DNA from: Archilochus colubris
Taxonomy: Eukaryota > Chordata > Aves > Apodiformes > Trochilidae
DNA: 64,000 nucleotides
Assembly (NCBI GenBank): GCA_023079485.1
Contig: CM041085.1
Coordinates: forward strand, 32,907,121 to 32,971,120
Direction of reading: 5' to 3'
Below are positions 1 through 11,760 of this stretch, piece after piece. The notes beneath the pieces are model-generated. The model did not search any database and was not told the DNA's origin. It saw only the letters and a list, made by a program, of their open reading frames with translations. The position numbers were made by a program, and so were the translations under genes. Each line of letters opens with the position of its first letter. The first letter of the stretch is position 1.

Positions 1-870
1 TCACTTTGTTTACTACAATACCATAAAATTTAGCAACTGTACTTCGAGCAAAGGACTGACTGAATCTAAAGACTGTACATAAAAAAGAGCAAGCAAACCT
101 TGAGGAAGGGAAATAAAAGAAATAAATATACAAGCAAGGAATAAGCAGGAATACTTATGGTTCCTGATATTATTCAGAACTGCCAAATAAAACTGTAAGT
201 AGACAAAAACCTGATTTTAAAAGTTCATTTCATAACTGTAATACGGCAATGTAAAGTATACTATATTGCCAATTAAAGAAGGCTACAGCTTAATTAAAAT
301 AATAGTAAATACATTTCTTTCAAGACTCTGTGAAAATGATGTTTGAGCTACAGCAACAGGATTCCGAAGTCCAGCACTATTTGTCCAGAAACTTATCACA
401 GACACAGACATAAAAAAATAAAGGCAGACAGCCAGCATTTACTGAAGGGAAATAAATAACAGGACCTGAAATTAATCCAAATATACACAATAATATATCC
501 ATATGTTTGGAGGAAAAATGTAGCTTACAAGCAGCCTCAACTTGAAATTTTGGTGTTTGCTTTTTACTTAGATAATATTTGCATGTATGCATATGTAAAA
601 TAATGAGTAGTACTAAAATTACATTATATTTTCTTCAACTTGTATACATGCCATACCATCTTAATCATTCAAGAAATATGTTGGCAGCAGAGCAACACAA
701 GATGGACTTGCAAATGAATTTTCTCCTGTAAGACTGAATCAGCTTTTAAAGGTTTAAAAAGAAAAAATCCTTTCTAAGGAGAAGCTTATTATGTATGAAA
801 CCATTTGTTCTTCAACAGAAAACAAAACAAGTTTCTTTTCATTTAGAGGTCATTAGGGAACACAACCTAT

Positions 871-902
871 TAATTAAATTTGGAGGTTTAAATTTAATTA
901 AA
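871..902. repeat. 12-bp perfect inverted repeat, AT-rich
   Basis: The arms TTAATTAAATTT (871-882) and AAATTTAATTAA (891-902) are exact reverse complements separated by 8 bases (GGAGGTTT). Each arm contains a homeodomain-type TAATTA core. It could be a paired homeodomain site or simply AT-rich chance pairing. Confidence 0.8.
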
Positions 903-2637
903 ATACTCTCTCAAATATTGCTTGATGATGCTTTTTGCTGTATTATGAGCAATAAGTCCACTTTACTGAAATGGCACACATACATATGCTGAGGTGATAA
1001 CATGAGTACAGATATTTAATCCCCCCACACATATTGAAGTAGTTATGTATTCCTTACTAGATTTTTTTTTCCCCAGAACACACACACAGAGCAAATGCTT
1101 ACACCCCTGAACTCCCTTCTATATCCTTTCAACACCATTCTAGGTTACCAAAATGATGCATTTTTCCTGTACTTTTTACTTATATTTGCTAATTTTTAGA
1201 AATTGGTAGTATTTAACAAAATAAAGAACATTATCACATTGTATATTAGGCATAAAGCCAGCATCTACCTACCTACAGGTGACTGGAAACCACTAGCAAA
1301 ATAGTATTACCATTACTCTACAATAACCACCCAGAGAAATTATTTTGACCAATATAATTCATTAATCCTAATCAGCCTTACTGCTAAATTCTTTCACATT
1401 GGACTAAACTTTAAGAGGTATTTCCTACAGTACAATGCCCTGCTGTGCAGATTTATTGCAATTAGCTCTAAAACCACAAAAGGGCTCATTGACCTTTCAG
1501 GGATTCAGGGGTAAGCACCTGAACCGCTCCACGTTTTTCATTACTCCACACCAACAGGTTCAGAGCCTTACTGTAAGCTGCATCAATTCAGGAGAGACTC
1601 CCACCATTGTTTCTGAGAAACATTGTTATGCAAAAACCCCCCAAAACAAACCAACAAAAACCGACCCCAAAGGCAAGAAAGAATCCCAACAGGATTTTCT
1701 TTTTGTTTGCAAACTGAAAAACAAAAACAATGTGAAAAGGAGCCCTTCCAGCTTCCTTGGCTTTTAGTGACTGATCAAATTATTTCAGTGTTACTCCCAC
1801 ACACACACTATAAAGCGAGGAGGTGGTCTGATTAAAATATAGCTACTTAAAGCAAGCTATTGTTTCCTTCCCCTCCAAGACCACCCAGATTTTCAATACT
1901 GAATAATTTCTGCACTACACTGATTAGATTACCACAGCTCTCTGTGCAAAGACCTGCTACTCTTGCTTCTCTACAATATATTTATCACTATTTACCACCA
2001 TCACTGTATAAACAGAGCACACTGTGCTGGCTATATACATACACATATAAGAAGTCACTGTAAATTAGTAAAAAAAAAAAAAAAAGAAAGTGAAATCTAA
2101 GGCACTTGGGGAGGGAAGATTCATGACTAAGGCCCTCATAAAATCTCAGGAGATTATGTTTAAAAATAGGCTTTCCTATATAGACTGGATGTAAAGTCCT
2201 TTATTTTCTTTAAAAATTTAGAGTTTTGAGTCTCACATCTTCTAGCTGGGGGTTTAATTAAAATTTTAAAAGTAAATGGAAGTTATCACTTCATAACCCA
2301 ATTCCAAGCTCTACCACCTCTGAAAACGATAATAATAATAATATCCCTACAGAACTGATGTTACAGTTTGTCCTAAAAGTTAGGGCAGTACACTAAGAAT
2401 CCAAATATACACATTCTAATTATGGCTTTCTTGGCATCTGCTTCCACTCTCAGCTCATGATGCTTCAGTTTCCCACCCAGAAGCTGGAGTATTGCTACTG
2501 GTCTCAGTTGCATTCTGAAATCCACAAATGAGAAGTAGAAGGTAGGAAGAACTATGTTATTAGGAAAATGAAGATGAGGATTACACAAGGGATAGATACT
2601 GCTTAGGAATAGAATTTAACCTATTTAGTTTTGGGCA

Positions 2638-2712
2638 GTTTAAAAAGAAAATACAAACAAAACAAACAAAAAACCCCCCCCACACAAACCCCCCCAGAAA
2701 AACAACAAGAAA
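2638..2712. repeat. A/C-rich low-complexity tract with two C runs
   Basis: After a short A-rich lead-in, the plus strand is almost only A and C, with CAAA-type units followed by C runs at 2674-2681 (8 C) and 2689-2695 (7 C). On the minus strand the two runs become G7-N7-G8, which fits the usual four-by-GGG quadruplex pattern when each run is split. Confidence 0.85.
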
Positions 2713-3609
2713 ACCCTGCACATACTCTTATCACAGGAAAGGGTAAAGAGCATCTTTGGATGTGGACTGGAAAAACCAGTGTGGAGATGCTCAAGGCTGG
2801 TGCCAGTCCAGACAGACAACAAAATAAAATTTAAAATAGACCTAAATTATGTACATGACAAATATGTAACAATATTTTTCTTTGGCTCATCAACACACTG
2901 GCACCAGTGTTCTACTGTATTAGCATAATCATTTTTTACTGTGATGAAAGTACATATTCTTTACTTACAATGAACTTGTCCCCCCAGATTTTATGTAACT
3001 GGTAGAGAAACTGTCCTAACAGTAGCTATTCAGCAGTGAAGTGGAGCAGGCAAGGGATGCCTACAAGGATGATGAAAAGAGAGCACTTCTTTCTGTTCTA
3101 TGTGCATATGAAGACAAAGTTATGTTGGAACTGAAGACATGTATCAACACAGAGTATTAACAAAGAATAGGAATGGAAATCATAAGAAGGAGGAAATGTG
3201 TATATCAGACTCCTGTCACTGATAACACCTATAGTCCATCTTAAATATCTGTTTTAAACATATTGAAACAGATTTGTTAAACCAGGAAAAAAATCACATG
3301 GCAAATTACTGCTCTGTGGCTTCTGATATTTAATATGACAAGCAGAATGCTGAACTTTAGATGTTGGGTTTGTATTATTAATTTCTTGTTCTGGTTCTCT
3401 GCAAAACTATGAGTTGGGATGTGCAGCTCCTCATTCCTTTCTATTACAGCATGGATTTTCATTATCAGCATGGATATGATAACACAGAAATTTAAACTAG
3501 CTAAAAGGGGGAGGGGGGGGGCAGCATTGCAGTGCTGGTGTTTCTGAGAAGTGCACAGGGACAGGATGAGTGACACTGGCATGAACATGGTAATACAGGA
3601 AATTCCAGT

Positions 3610-3822
3610 GAAGTATTAGGAAATCAGCTTTCACAGTGAAACAGTTGAGTGCTGTTGACAGGGGCCCAGTCAATGGTTACCTTGTTCAATGGTTACCTTT
3701 GGAGACACTGAAAACTTCACTGGCTGAGACCCTGGACAACCTGTTGTAGTTGGTCCTGCCTGGAGTGGAGGGCTGGAATTAGATCTCCAGAGGTCCCTTC
3801 CAATCTAAATTACTCCAGTTCT
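3610..3822 (+). mobile_element. CR1 LINE, decayed 3' end
   Basis: The segment from GAAGTATTAGGAAA through TTTGGAGACACTGAAAAC and CCTGGACAACCTG to GATCTCCAGAGGTCCCTTCC follows the order of the 3' end of avian CR1 elements in sense orientation. The terminal ATTCTGTG-type repeats have decayed to ATTACTCCAGTTCT. The copy is strongly 5' truncated and carries only the tail of ORF2 and the 3' UTR. Inside it TCAATGGTTACCTT occurs twice (3670 and 3686, period 16), a small tandem duplication absent from the usual CR1 layout. The 5' border is approximate. Confidence 0.75.
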
Positions 3823-6674
3823 AAACCACCCTGAAATACATTTGCTTTTTAAATATCTATTATTTCTAAGCTATTTAAAATTACTACAGCTAACAACAGG
3901 TATTATGCCACTATTTCCATCTTGCTTATTTCCCCAGCTGGTGTATTTCTGCTTCTCAGACGGGCAAATAACCCATGCACCTGTAACCTGTAAGCCTTTC
4001 CAGCACATCTTAACTTGCTCAGTAAAAAGTGATTTGTTTCTTGCAGTCTTGGCATGCTTCCTTTCCCCTCCATCCCTATCCCCAGCTGAGGCCTATAACT
4101 AGTTTTCTGCCTGTAAAACAAGACTGGCATTAGTTCATTGTGATAACTACATCACACTTCTGCCAAGTTGCAATTTTTAATGAGGTTTGCTGTTGCCTGG
4201 GTTTTGAATCCCTCCACATGCAGACAAGGGAAAAAAATTTTTAGTGCTCCTGCAACTCAAGTTTAACTGCCCAGAAATGAGTTATTTGCTGTGATGAGCT
4301 GTTGCTAAACATAGATGCCTCAAAATATATTAGCATATAGCTAAAAAGGAGGTTGATGATAGGCTTTCTACCACTCTGACAGCTACGCTGACTCGTGCTA
4401 ACTCTCCAATAAAATCATACATCCTGGATCTATGCAAACTTTCAAAATAATGGAACAGTTTCTGGGGTAGACAGTTGTTCCTCTTCACCTTATTATCAAC
4501 ACAAGTTCACAGAAATCAGTCCAACAGTAAAAGGTGAAATGGCAACATCTATTTCCCAAAGGCTGAAAACAATTTAAGTGAAAATGTTCCTGTAATTTTT
4601 TGTGAACCCTCAATTTGCTCTTAACTCTTAAAATGGAAAGAAAAGCCACCTCACAGGCATCTGACATAGCTACATCAGATTAGGCTTTGGACAGAGTATT
4701 AAATTAGTCTTCATTACTATCATGATTGTTATTACACTGAATATTCATCAGCTACTGAGCTTTTGCACATTTCAGGGCAGCAACAATAACTGTAATGTTA
4801 GAAATACCAAATCCATCTGCATGCCTAAGGAGACACAAAAGGAGCAAAAAGGAAAACAGGTATTTAAACTATGAGAAAATACTCAAGTAGAGCAGTGATC
4901 GTTGCTTTCAAAATATTTTGAAGCTAGAACATATACAAACATTTGTTACACTGACTACTATGTCAACTGAAGTTCATCAGTTTTTTCATGTCATTCATTA
5001 TTATTTCTTCTCATGTGTCTCAATGAGAATACCTTACCATATACTTTTTCTCCATTCATAATTTCCAGTGTGAAAACCTAGTTTAATACAATATTAATGC
5101 TAGACAGACACAGGAGCATTTTTGCTGTCACACAAAATTTCAGGGTTTTTTTTTCCTAACTACAAATAAAACTTAAAAAATCTAAACATGGCCAAGAGCC
5201 AAAAGTAATCCTAAATCAATCTAAATATTTGATTTTGATGGCTGCACTTTTTTTCATTTAACTGTAAATTACCATGGCTTTTGAAATAAACACCAAAGTG
5301 AAAAGCAAACTGTTTTATTTAAATAGTATGAAATTGGAATGTCAAAACAGTTTGAAAACTCCATCAAAAACATTTCAAAGCAGGAAATTCCTGACCACTT
5401 CCTATTAAAGGCTGAAGCCAGGAAAGTTCTGGTGTAGCCTGCTACTTAGCGTGGCCTTCTTGTGCATGACATGAAGTATTTCTGTTACAGAGCAGCAGTA
5501 AAGAGATGGCATTCCAAACTCGACCATTTAAAAATTGGAATGAACTGAGATACATTTTATAAGCTATATTTACATAAATGAGTTGTCACTGAATCAGAAG
5601 AGTTTACATAAGAAAAAACTTCTGCATATATCTATGAGAAGCAATAATACAGTATCCTGTGCTCTAATTTTTAATTTATTGCTTTTATTGGGGCAAAAAG
5701 TGTCTGAAAAATGAGTGAAAAGCTAATGAGCTTCTGTTGTATAATCTGGGTGGTGACTGAATCACATGCACTCATCCACATGCATTATGAAATATGACAG
5801 AAAGATGCTGTAGAGCTGCAGCTCAGCATCGAATGAATTGTTCAGTCTCTGGATTGCCACATTTAATCTTCAGATGTGTTACAGATGGTCTCAAGATTTA
5901 TTTTTAATTCTTCAGATGTACAGAATTTAAAAGCGTCACTAGTTTTTACAGAACAACATCCAGAAAAAGTAAAATCCATGTCTCTTTGACCCCTTATTAG
6001 TTGTGGACATAATTAGCAGATGCTGCCTCCTTTGTCCTGGTACAAACTTTTCACAGTTTTCAGACAGGGAAATACGCTGGGTTAGTGCTAATCATGAAGT
6101 GTTTAAGTAGGCTGCAAACCCCGACTTACCAAGGAAAAGAATACAACTTGATAAATATGTTCTCTGGATGACCTACCAGCTGCCTAGATTTTACTGGCTA
6201 ATTTCCTGGCAATGTCCTTACAGTCTTGACCTGAGTCTTCGTTCACCCCTGCACAGCACCCTGCATTCACAGGGAAAGGAGTTGTCACAGGGCACCCAGG
6301 CAGGCCAGCAGCCTTGCTAGGGAAGTGCCCAACAAGAACCATAAATGCTAGTGGAGAAACCCAGTGGTGCATCTGCAACCCAACTTCCCCTGTAGCACAA
6401 AGAGCAACGTGCTCATTTAACCAGCTTGGAATATAGTCCAACAGTTAAAAATCCAACAGCATTAAAAATCTGAACTCCTGCATATTGTTTTTAGGTAAAA
6501 CTTACATTCTTTTGTGTGTAAAAAGCAGTTACAACTGCCTAGTGTCCCTCAGCCTGGATGACTTCCATCTGCAAGGCAGGACAAGTTCCTGGGGAACGTG
6601 GCTAGCACATTCCCAGATGGAAGACAGAAACCACCTTCAATTTCTTATATCCTTGCTGTGCTTTCTCAAAGAGA
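3823..6674. other. Unique AT-rich non-coding DNA
   Basis: I see no gene, RNA or recognisable transposon. The part around 5200-5950 is AT-rich and low in simple repeats, in the style of conserved non-coding DNA. The piece at 6180-6450 is somewhat more GC-rich and has an 85-codon minus-strand frame, which I judge to be chance. Confidence 0.55.
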
Positions 6675-7370
6675 CATAGAATCATAGAATTGGCTGGGTT
6701 GGAAGGGACCTCAGAGATCATCAAGTCCAACCCTTGATCCACTACCGCTGCAGTTACTAGACTATGGCACCGAGTGCCACATCCAGTCTCTTTTTAAACA
6801 TCTCCAGGGATGGAGAATCCACTGCTTCTTGGGGCAGCCCATTCCAATGCCTGATCACCCACTCGGTAAAGAAATTCTTTCTAATATCTAACCTAAACCA
6901 CACACAACTTAAGACCATGCCCTCTCGTCTTGTTGGAAGTCGTCTGGGAAAAGAGACCAACCCCCACCTGGCTACACCCTCCTTTCAGGGAGTTGTAGAG
7001 AGCGATGAGGTCTCCTCTGAGCCTCCTCTTCTCCAGGCTGAACAGCCCCAGCTCCCTCAGCCTCTCCTCATAAGGTCTGTGCTTGAGTCCCTTCACCAGC
7101 CTGGTTGCCCTCCTTTGGACCTGCTCCAGGACCTTGATATCCTTCCTAAACTGAGGGGCCCAGAACTGGACACAGTACTCAAGATGTGGCCTCACCAGGG
7201 CTGAGTACAGGGGCAGAATCACTTCCCTAGACCTGCTGGCCACACTGTTCTTGATACAGGCCAGGATGTCATTGGCCTTCTTGGCTACCTGGGCCCACTG
7301 TTGGCTCATGTTCAGTTTCCTGTCAATCCAAACTCCAAGGTCCCTTTCTGTCTGGCTGCTCTCCAACCTC
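6675..7370 (-). mobile_element. CR1 LINE, 5' truncated, best-preserved copy in the window
   Basis: Reading the minus strand, the element runs from the last third of ORF2 to the 3' UTR. It ends at 6675-6690 in two copies of the 8-base unit ATTCTATG, the terminal repeat typical of CR1. The UTR sequence TTGGAAGGGACC followed by TCAGAGATCATCAAGTCCAACCC (plus strand) is diagnostic of avian CR1. The endonuclease and the catalytic part of the reverse transcriptase are missing through 5' truncation, as in most CR1 copies. CR1 elements normally lack target-site duplications and I found none. Its sharp preservation beside the other copies suggests a comparatively recent subfamily. It cannot move by itself. 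Confidence 0.95.
6757..6897 (-). pseudogene. CR1 ORF2 fragment, last ~45 codons in a shifted frame
   Basis: Downstream of the frameshift the CR1 ORF2 tail resumes with [12 protein letters not shown], then RHWNGLPQEAVDSPSLE and FKKRLDVALGAIV before a stop at 6757-6759. These are standard closing motifs of CR1 ORF2. The same frame stays open upstream to 6960, but that upstream part is not homologous protein. The two pieces together show one element with a small deletion. Confidence 0.9.
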
Positions 7371-7372
7371 AT
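6893..7372 (-). pseudogene. CR1 ORF2 fragment, C-terminal part of reverse transcriptase
   Basis: This 159-codon open frame encodes the C-terminal end of the CR1 ORF2 protein, which in intact elements copies element RNA at the insertion site. Recognisable family motifs in order are [17 protein letters not shown] near the start, [19 protein letters not shown] in the middle, then [39 protein letters not shown] split across the second half. The catalytic YADD region lies upstream in intact elements and is not present. The frame ends in TAG at 6893-6895, just after HGLKLC, where about five bases appear to be missing compared with other CR1 copies. The protein then continues in a different frame. 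This is a dead fragment; the ATG at its start is internal and not a real initiation site. Confidence 0.93.
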
Positions 7373-7939
7373 GGGAAGCTTTCTCTTTCCTTCCTTTTTG
7401 TGGGTAGATTTTTCTTACTTCTTCAGCAGCCCTGTTGTGACATTTCAGGGTAGAAAGATGACAGACGTAATAATGTAGATATTCCAGACATTTTAAAGCC
7501 TAGGCACAAACAGAGCTTCCTGCTCTCAGAAAATTTAGTAAACTTGAGCAGTAACTGACTAGAGACGTGTGTGGTTAGACATATCTTGAGAACCTATTTA
7601 CTTTTTCTACCTACACTTTGGACTACTGGGGCTTGGGTCTCAGTCGTTTTATGAAATGCATGAAAATGGAAACATGAATGAGGCAGCAGACAGAGTAGCT
7701 TCTCGTCAAACACTTGACAAGTACTTACAGAGTTAAAGATTCTCTGCAATGCCTAAGAGTGACAATGGACACTTTCTGTCATCTTATCCCAGAGCAGGAT
7801 TCTTTGGATGATTGAAGTGTTCTGCTTCATATATGTCCCCAAACTCAAATGTTTTCACTTGAAAACTAACACAATCATGAAAGACTGAGAAATGTATTCC
7901 AAGGACTGCACAACTTTCTGAAGCAGAAATGGGAGACTG

Positions 7940-7977
7940 ATCACAGCTTAAACCTCAAACAATCACAGCTTAAACCT
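7940..7977. repeat. Short direct duplication, period 22
   Basis: ATCACAGCTTAAACCT occurs at 7940-7955 and again at 7962-7977. This is a local tandem duplication, probably from replication slippage. Confidence 0.85.
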
Positions 7978-8358
7978 TAACAATCCTCAGTTGGTATCTA
8001 AGATTTTAGGTGGTTTTACAGAATACATAATGCCTTAGTTATTTTGTAGTTACTTAACAGTTTTATTATAATTAGAACAAGAGAATACAACAGCTTTTGA
8101 AAGAAACTTCATGTTCCAGAGGAAACAGCTTTCCTCATACTTGAAAGCTATTAGTAATGAACTTCAATCTCACCTAGTGCTATAGTCAGACAAGAGCAGC
8201 ACCAATGTCTACAAGAATTTATTTCAATAGAAACCTACCATTGGGATGTTCACAGAGACTAGCACACCATGCTCCTACTATTTTCCCAGAAAGTTGGTCC
8301 CCTCTTAGAAACAAATAAATAAAAAAAAAAACCTCACCTATTCCATTTGTTGAGGTTT

Positions 8359-8408
8359 GGGGTTTTTTTTATGAGGGGTTTGTTTTCTTTTAGGTTTTGT
8401 TTTGGGGA
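8359..8408. repeat. T/G-rich low-complexity tract
   Basis: The plus strand is dominated by T and G (GGTTTTTTTT, GGGGTTTG, TTTTGTTTTGGGG). It belongs to the same class as the tracts at 11.7, 13.8 and 23.4 kb. Confidence 0.8.
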
Positions 8409-9554
8409 GCTCCATCCCCTCATTTAAGTACAGCAAGGATGAAGTAGATAGTTTAAACTGCTCAATAGCAATTCAACAGAATTACCAATTCATGTAAATT
8501 ACCTACCCCCTGTGGCATGTTTACTAACCAATCAAAATATATTTTCAGACAAAGCACTGCAATAAATTTAAACAAAAATAAGGATAACCAGAACACAAAT
8601 AATAAGATATTTGTGCACAGCATGCAAAGTATCTTATGAGTAAGAAAATTATGTTCCTGGCTTATAGTACAGAATTTTCAGAGTAATATAGCATGTTTGT
8701 CATTTGCTGCAGTACAGTTATTTCCAACAACTTAATGAAAAAACTCCAGTTATATGTTGCTATTGGACTCACTGGGAGTAAAAAAAATTAATTTGAGTAA
8801 AGCATTTGAAAACCCATGCATATTCTATCAAAGCAGATCTTTTATCACAATCTTTATTACAATGAACACTTACTGAAATGTACATTGCAACCCAGCAAGA
8901 AAATTTTGTCTGATGATTTCTGGGATCCATCACAAGTGTAGATGGAATATAACACAGCTGTCACCAAAAATTATGGGACAGGATCCAAATACCAGCTGAA
9001 CAGAAAGGATTTCCCCTGCAAAATAATTTTATATTTCAACAGACCAATGTGAACGACCCTCATTGCTAGCAAGCTCAGAAAGTCTTCCTTATGAAAGAAA
9101 TTGTACACCCAGAATGGCATACAACAAAACTACACCTTCAGAAAATGACATCTATCCGTTCACAGGGTATTCCATAAAATACCTCTGCATCTTCTAAGGG
9201 GTATAGTCCTTTCATCTAATTTGGCCTGTGAATAAACAGTCTCAGTATCTTTCCATGTAGCTTTTCCCTTTGGCTTAATTACTATGCCATAAATACATAT
9301 AAGCAGATAGAAATGCACATATGCACACACACACATACAAAAAAATAAAAAAGCCTGACACTTGAAATCAACAGACAACAAAATATCAACCCCATCCCTC
9401 CCCCAATCCAGTTTTTTCAGTTTGCTGCCATTTGGCAGAACTCACCACAGCCGTGACTGCCTCTTGCAGACTTCTCAGTGCAGGACCACTTAACCTAGGC
9501 CACCGCCTACAGCAGCAGACTGCTGGCGACAGGAAAGTAATACCATCCGTTCTC

Positions 9555-9576
9555 TTTTTTTTTTTTTTTTTTTTTT
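9555..9576. repeat. Poly-T run, 22 bases
   Basis: An uninterrupted T run lies inside a GC-richer patch. On the minus strand it would read as poly-A, but the sequence next to it is not recognisable as a retrocopy. Confidence 0.9.
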
Positions 9577-10193
9577 CCAAGACAGAGGTACTGATAGTGA
9601 TGCGGAGGAAGGGTGCAAGGCATGGCAGTGACACCTGCCTGGCAGAGAAAGAGCCATCCCTGCCCTCCGGGTCAGCTGGCCTGCCCCAGCTTCCTCATCT
9701 CTGTGTTCACCCAGCACTGCCCCTCACCTCCAGAGAAGAAAAGCTCAGGTTTTTTTGGAGGGGTGCTCCACTTAGACCTAGAGACATGTGGCCTTTGCAG
9801 GCCCCACAGCAGAGCCCAGCACAGCCCAGCAGAGCCCTTCCACAACACAGCTAGAAAAAAAGGCATTTCTAGGTGAAACTGCTCACAACATGGAGAGCGA
9901 CTGTCATTTGTCTCTGGCTAACTAGGAGAGGCCTCAGACAAACCCCGCCACAATCCTGGCTTCATTTGTCACTTCCCCTCACCAAGAGTAAACCAGATTC
10001 TCTCTTAACCCAACCCCTTCCCTCAGGTCTCCACTGCATTTCCATCCATCTCTGTTCCATCACTCTTTGTCAACAGTTCTCAGTTATTTGTACAGGAGTT
10101 CACCATCTTGTATTTATTTTCTTTACTACTTGTTTTCCCCTCAACAGCTCCCTGTGAAACTGAAGCTGCATATTCAAGCAGCAAACGTACCAA

Positions 10194-10239
10194 CAATATA
10201 CAGATATACTTATATACAATATACAGATATACTTAGTTA
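10194..10239. repeat. Two-copy tandem repeat, 23-bp unit
   Basis: CAATATACAGATATACTTA is repeated exactly with period 23 (10194-10216 and 10217-10239). Only the last four bases of the units differ. Confidence 0.9.
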
Positions 10240-11660
10240 TTCAATCCAAGCTCAAAGGGCAGTTTAAATTAATCACTGCTTTATCACATTGGTGCTATTA
10301 AAATGAATACACCCTAAAACAGTAAATTGACACAAGTGCTTGACAAGCAAGAGACAGAAACTGACTGGCCCAGCAATATCCATCCACCTCCCTTACTTGT
10401 CCAGCCAGATCATTTGTCCATCCACCTGGCTGTTACTTCCTCTTGCTCAGAAAAGGCCAACATTTGGCATATTTTAAAATAGAGAGGACATCACAGAAGT
10501 GGGGGAGGCAAGGCAGAGGTAAATAAGAGGCATACACAGGCAGGGGTAACATGAAGGGGAAAAGGGAGAGGCTGCCCACACAGGGAAACGTGCAATGATC
10601 TGTAAAGGACCATCCACAAACCTGATCTGCACTAATCTGGTTTAGGGAAGTGGAACAACCTGGTAGCATGAAACTGGGAAGTGTGCAATAGTAAGTATTT
10701 TTGCTTTGTTCAAGTAAAACAAGGATAAGATTAGGTAGGGTATAAATGCAAAGTAGTGATTGGATAGAGAAGCTAAAATCAGTCCCCTGTTCCATAATGC
10801 AAGAAATCATACAATGAAACTGAAGGCAAAGAAATGCAGAAATAAAAAAACAATCGGTACTGTTTTGCATTAAAAAAAATAAATAATAAAATTAGAGCAA
10901 GGATATATCTAAAGTTTTAAAAGCCATACTTCTACAGCTGTCAAGGATACTCAGATTTTCTGAAACAAACAAAATTTTGAAGGGCTCTCAGAGTCCCATA
11001 TTTTATGGTTTAAAACCTGTCTTTAAATATCTGTAATCAGGGTGAAAACTTGAAGAAATTATCTGCTTACTGTACCATTTTTTAAAACTTCACTTATCTG
11101 ATAGTGTCAAATGCACTGTCAGAGCCAGGACACCAGCCAGGGCAGCACTGGTAACTGGTATTCCTGCAAACAAAGGGCTCATCCCTCATCACTGAGGTTT
11201 CCCATAGCCATGGTTCTGCAAACTCAGTGTTTCTCAAATAAATCACGGTTCACAGACCAAAAGAACAACTGGAAAAAAAGGCTGTGATGCTAGAACTGGA
11301 TTCCCAAAGACCAGAAAATTGGAAATCACTGAGCTGTATGCTGTCCTTCATTAAATATGCTGGATTTCGGTTAAAACTTCAAGCATTAAAGTATCATATA
11401 TATAAACATAGTACATATTTGGGGGAAAAAAACCTACACCTTATCATTTTAATTTACTCTTTCCTTTTTTTCTGAACCAGAGAAGATTTTACAAAATACA
11501 TGTAACATCTTTGACTAAATAATTATTTCAACATAATGACAGCTTTAGCTATCCAGTTACAACAAGAGCTGTATCATTCAAACTGAAAACAAAGCCCAGA
11601 GCTGAAGAATTGGAATGGTAAGAAGGAAAACAAAACCAGTGATTCCTGTCAGGTCCTGAG

Positions 11661-11760
11661 GCTTTTTTGTGGTTTTGTGGCCTTTTTGTTTGTTGGTTTG
11701 GTTTTGTTTGGTTGTTTTTTTATTGGTTTTTGTTTGCTTGCATTTTTGTTGGTTTTTTAA
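11661..11760. repeat. T/G-rich low-complexity tract
   Basis: About 100 bases of TTTG and TTGG units with almost no A and very little C on the plus strand. The apparent frames on both strands here are translations of simple sequence. Confidence 0.9.

Larger units (their letters stand above)
1..3609. other. Unique AT-rich non-coding DNA
   Basis: I see no gene. Open frames here are short and look random. The stretch holds a 12-bp inverted repeat of TTAATTAA-like sequence (871-902), a 16-base A run (2070-2085), an A/C-rich tract with two C runs (2638-2712), and a G-rich patch at 3507-3521. The block around 840-1000 is AT-rich with several TAAT cores and resembles conserved non-coding DNA, but conservation cannot be judged from one sequence. 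Confidence 0.6.

Noticed and set aside
6764..7204. 146-codon plus-strand frame
   Set aside because: It is the antisense of the CR1 element on the minus strand, not a gene.
9386..9876. Overlapping frames on both strands around a T22 run
   Set aside because: They read through the homopolymer (phenylalanine or lysine runs) and match nothing recognisable; the T run next to GC-rich sequence hints at a retrocopy, but no parent gene is evident.
10433..10870. 145-codon minus-strand open frame, hydrophobic and cysteine-rich
   Set aside because: No family motif, no plausible promoter or splice context, and about one frame of this length is expected by chance in 64 kb of this composition.
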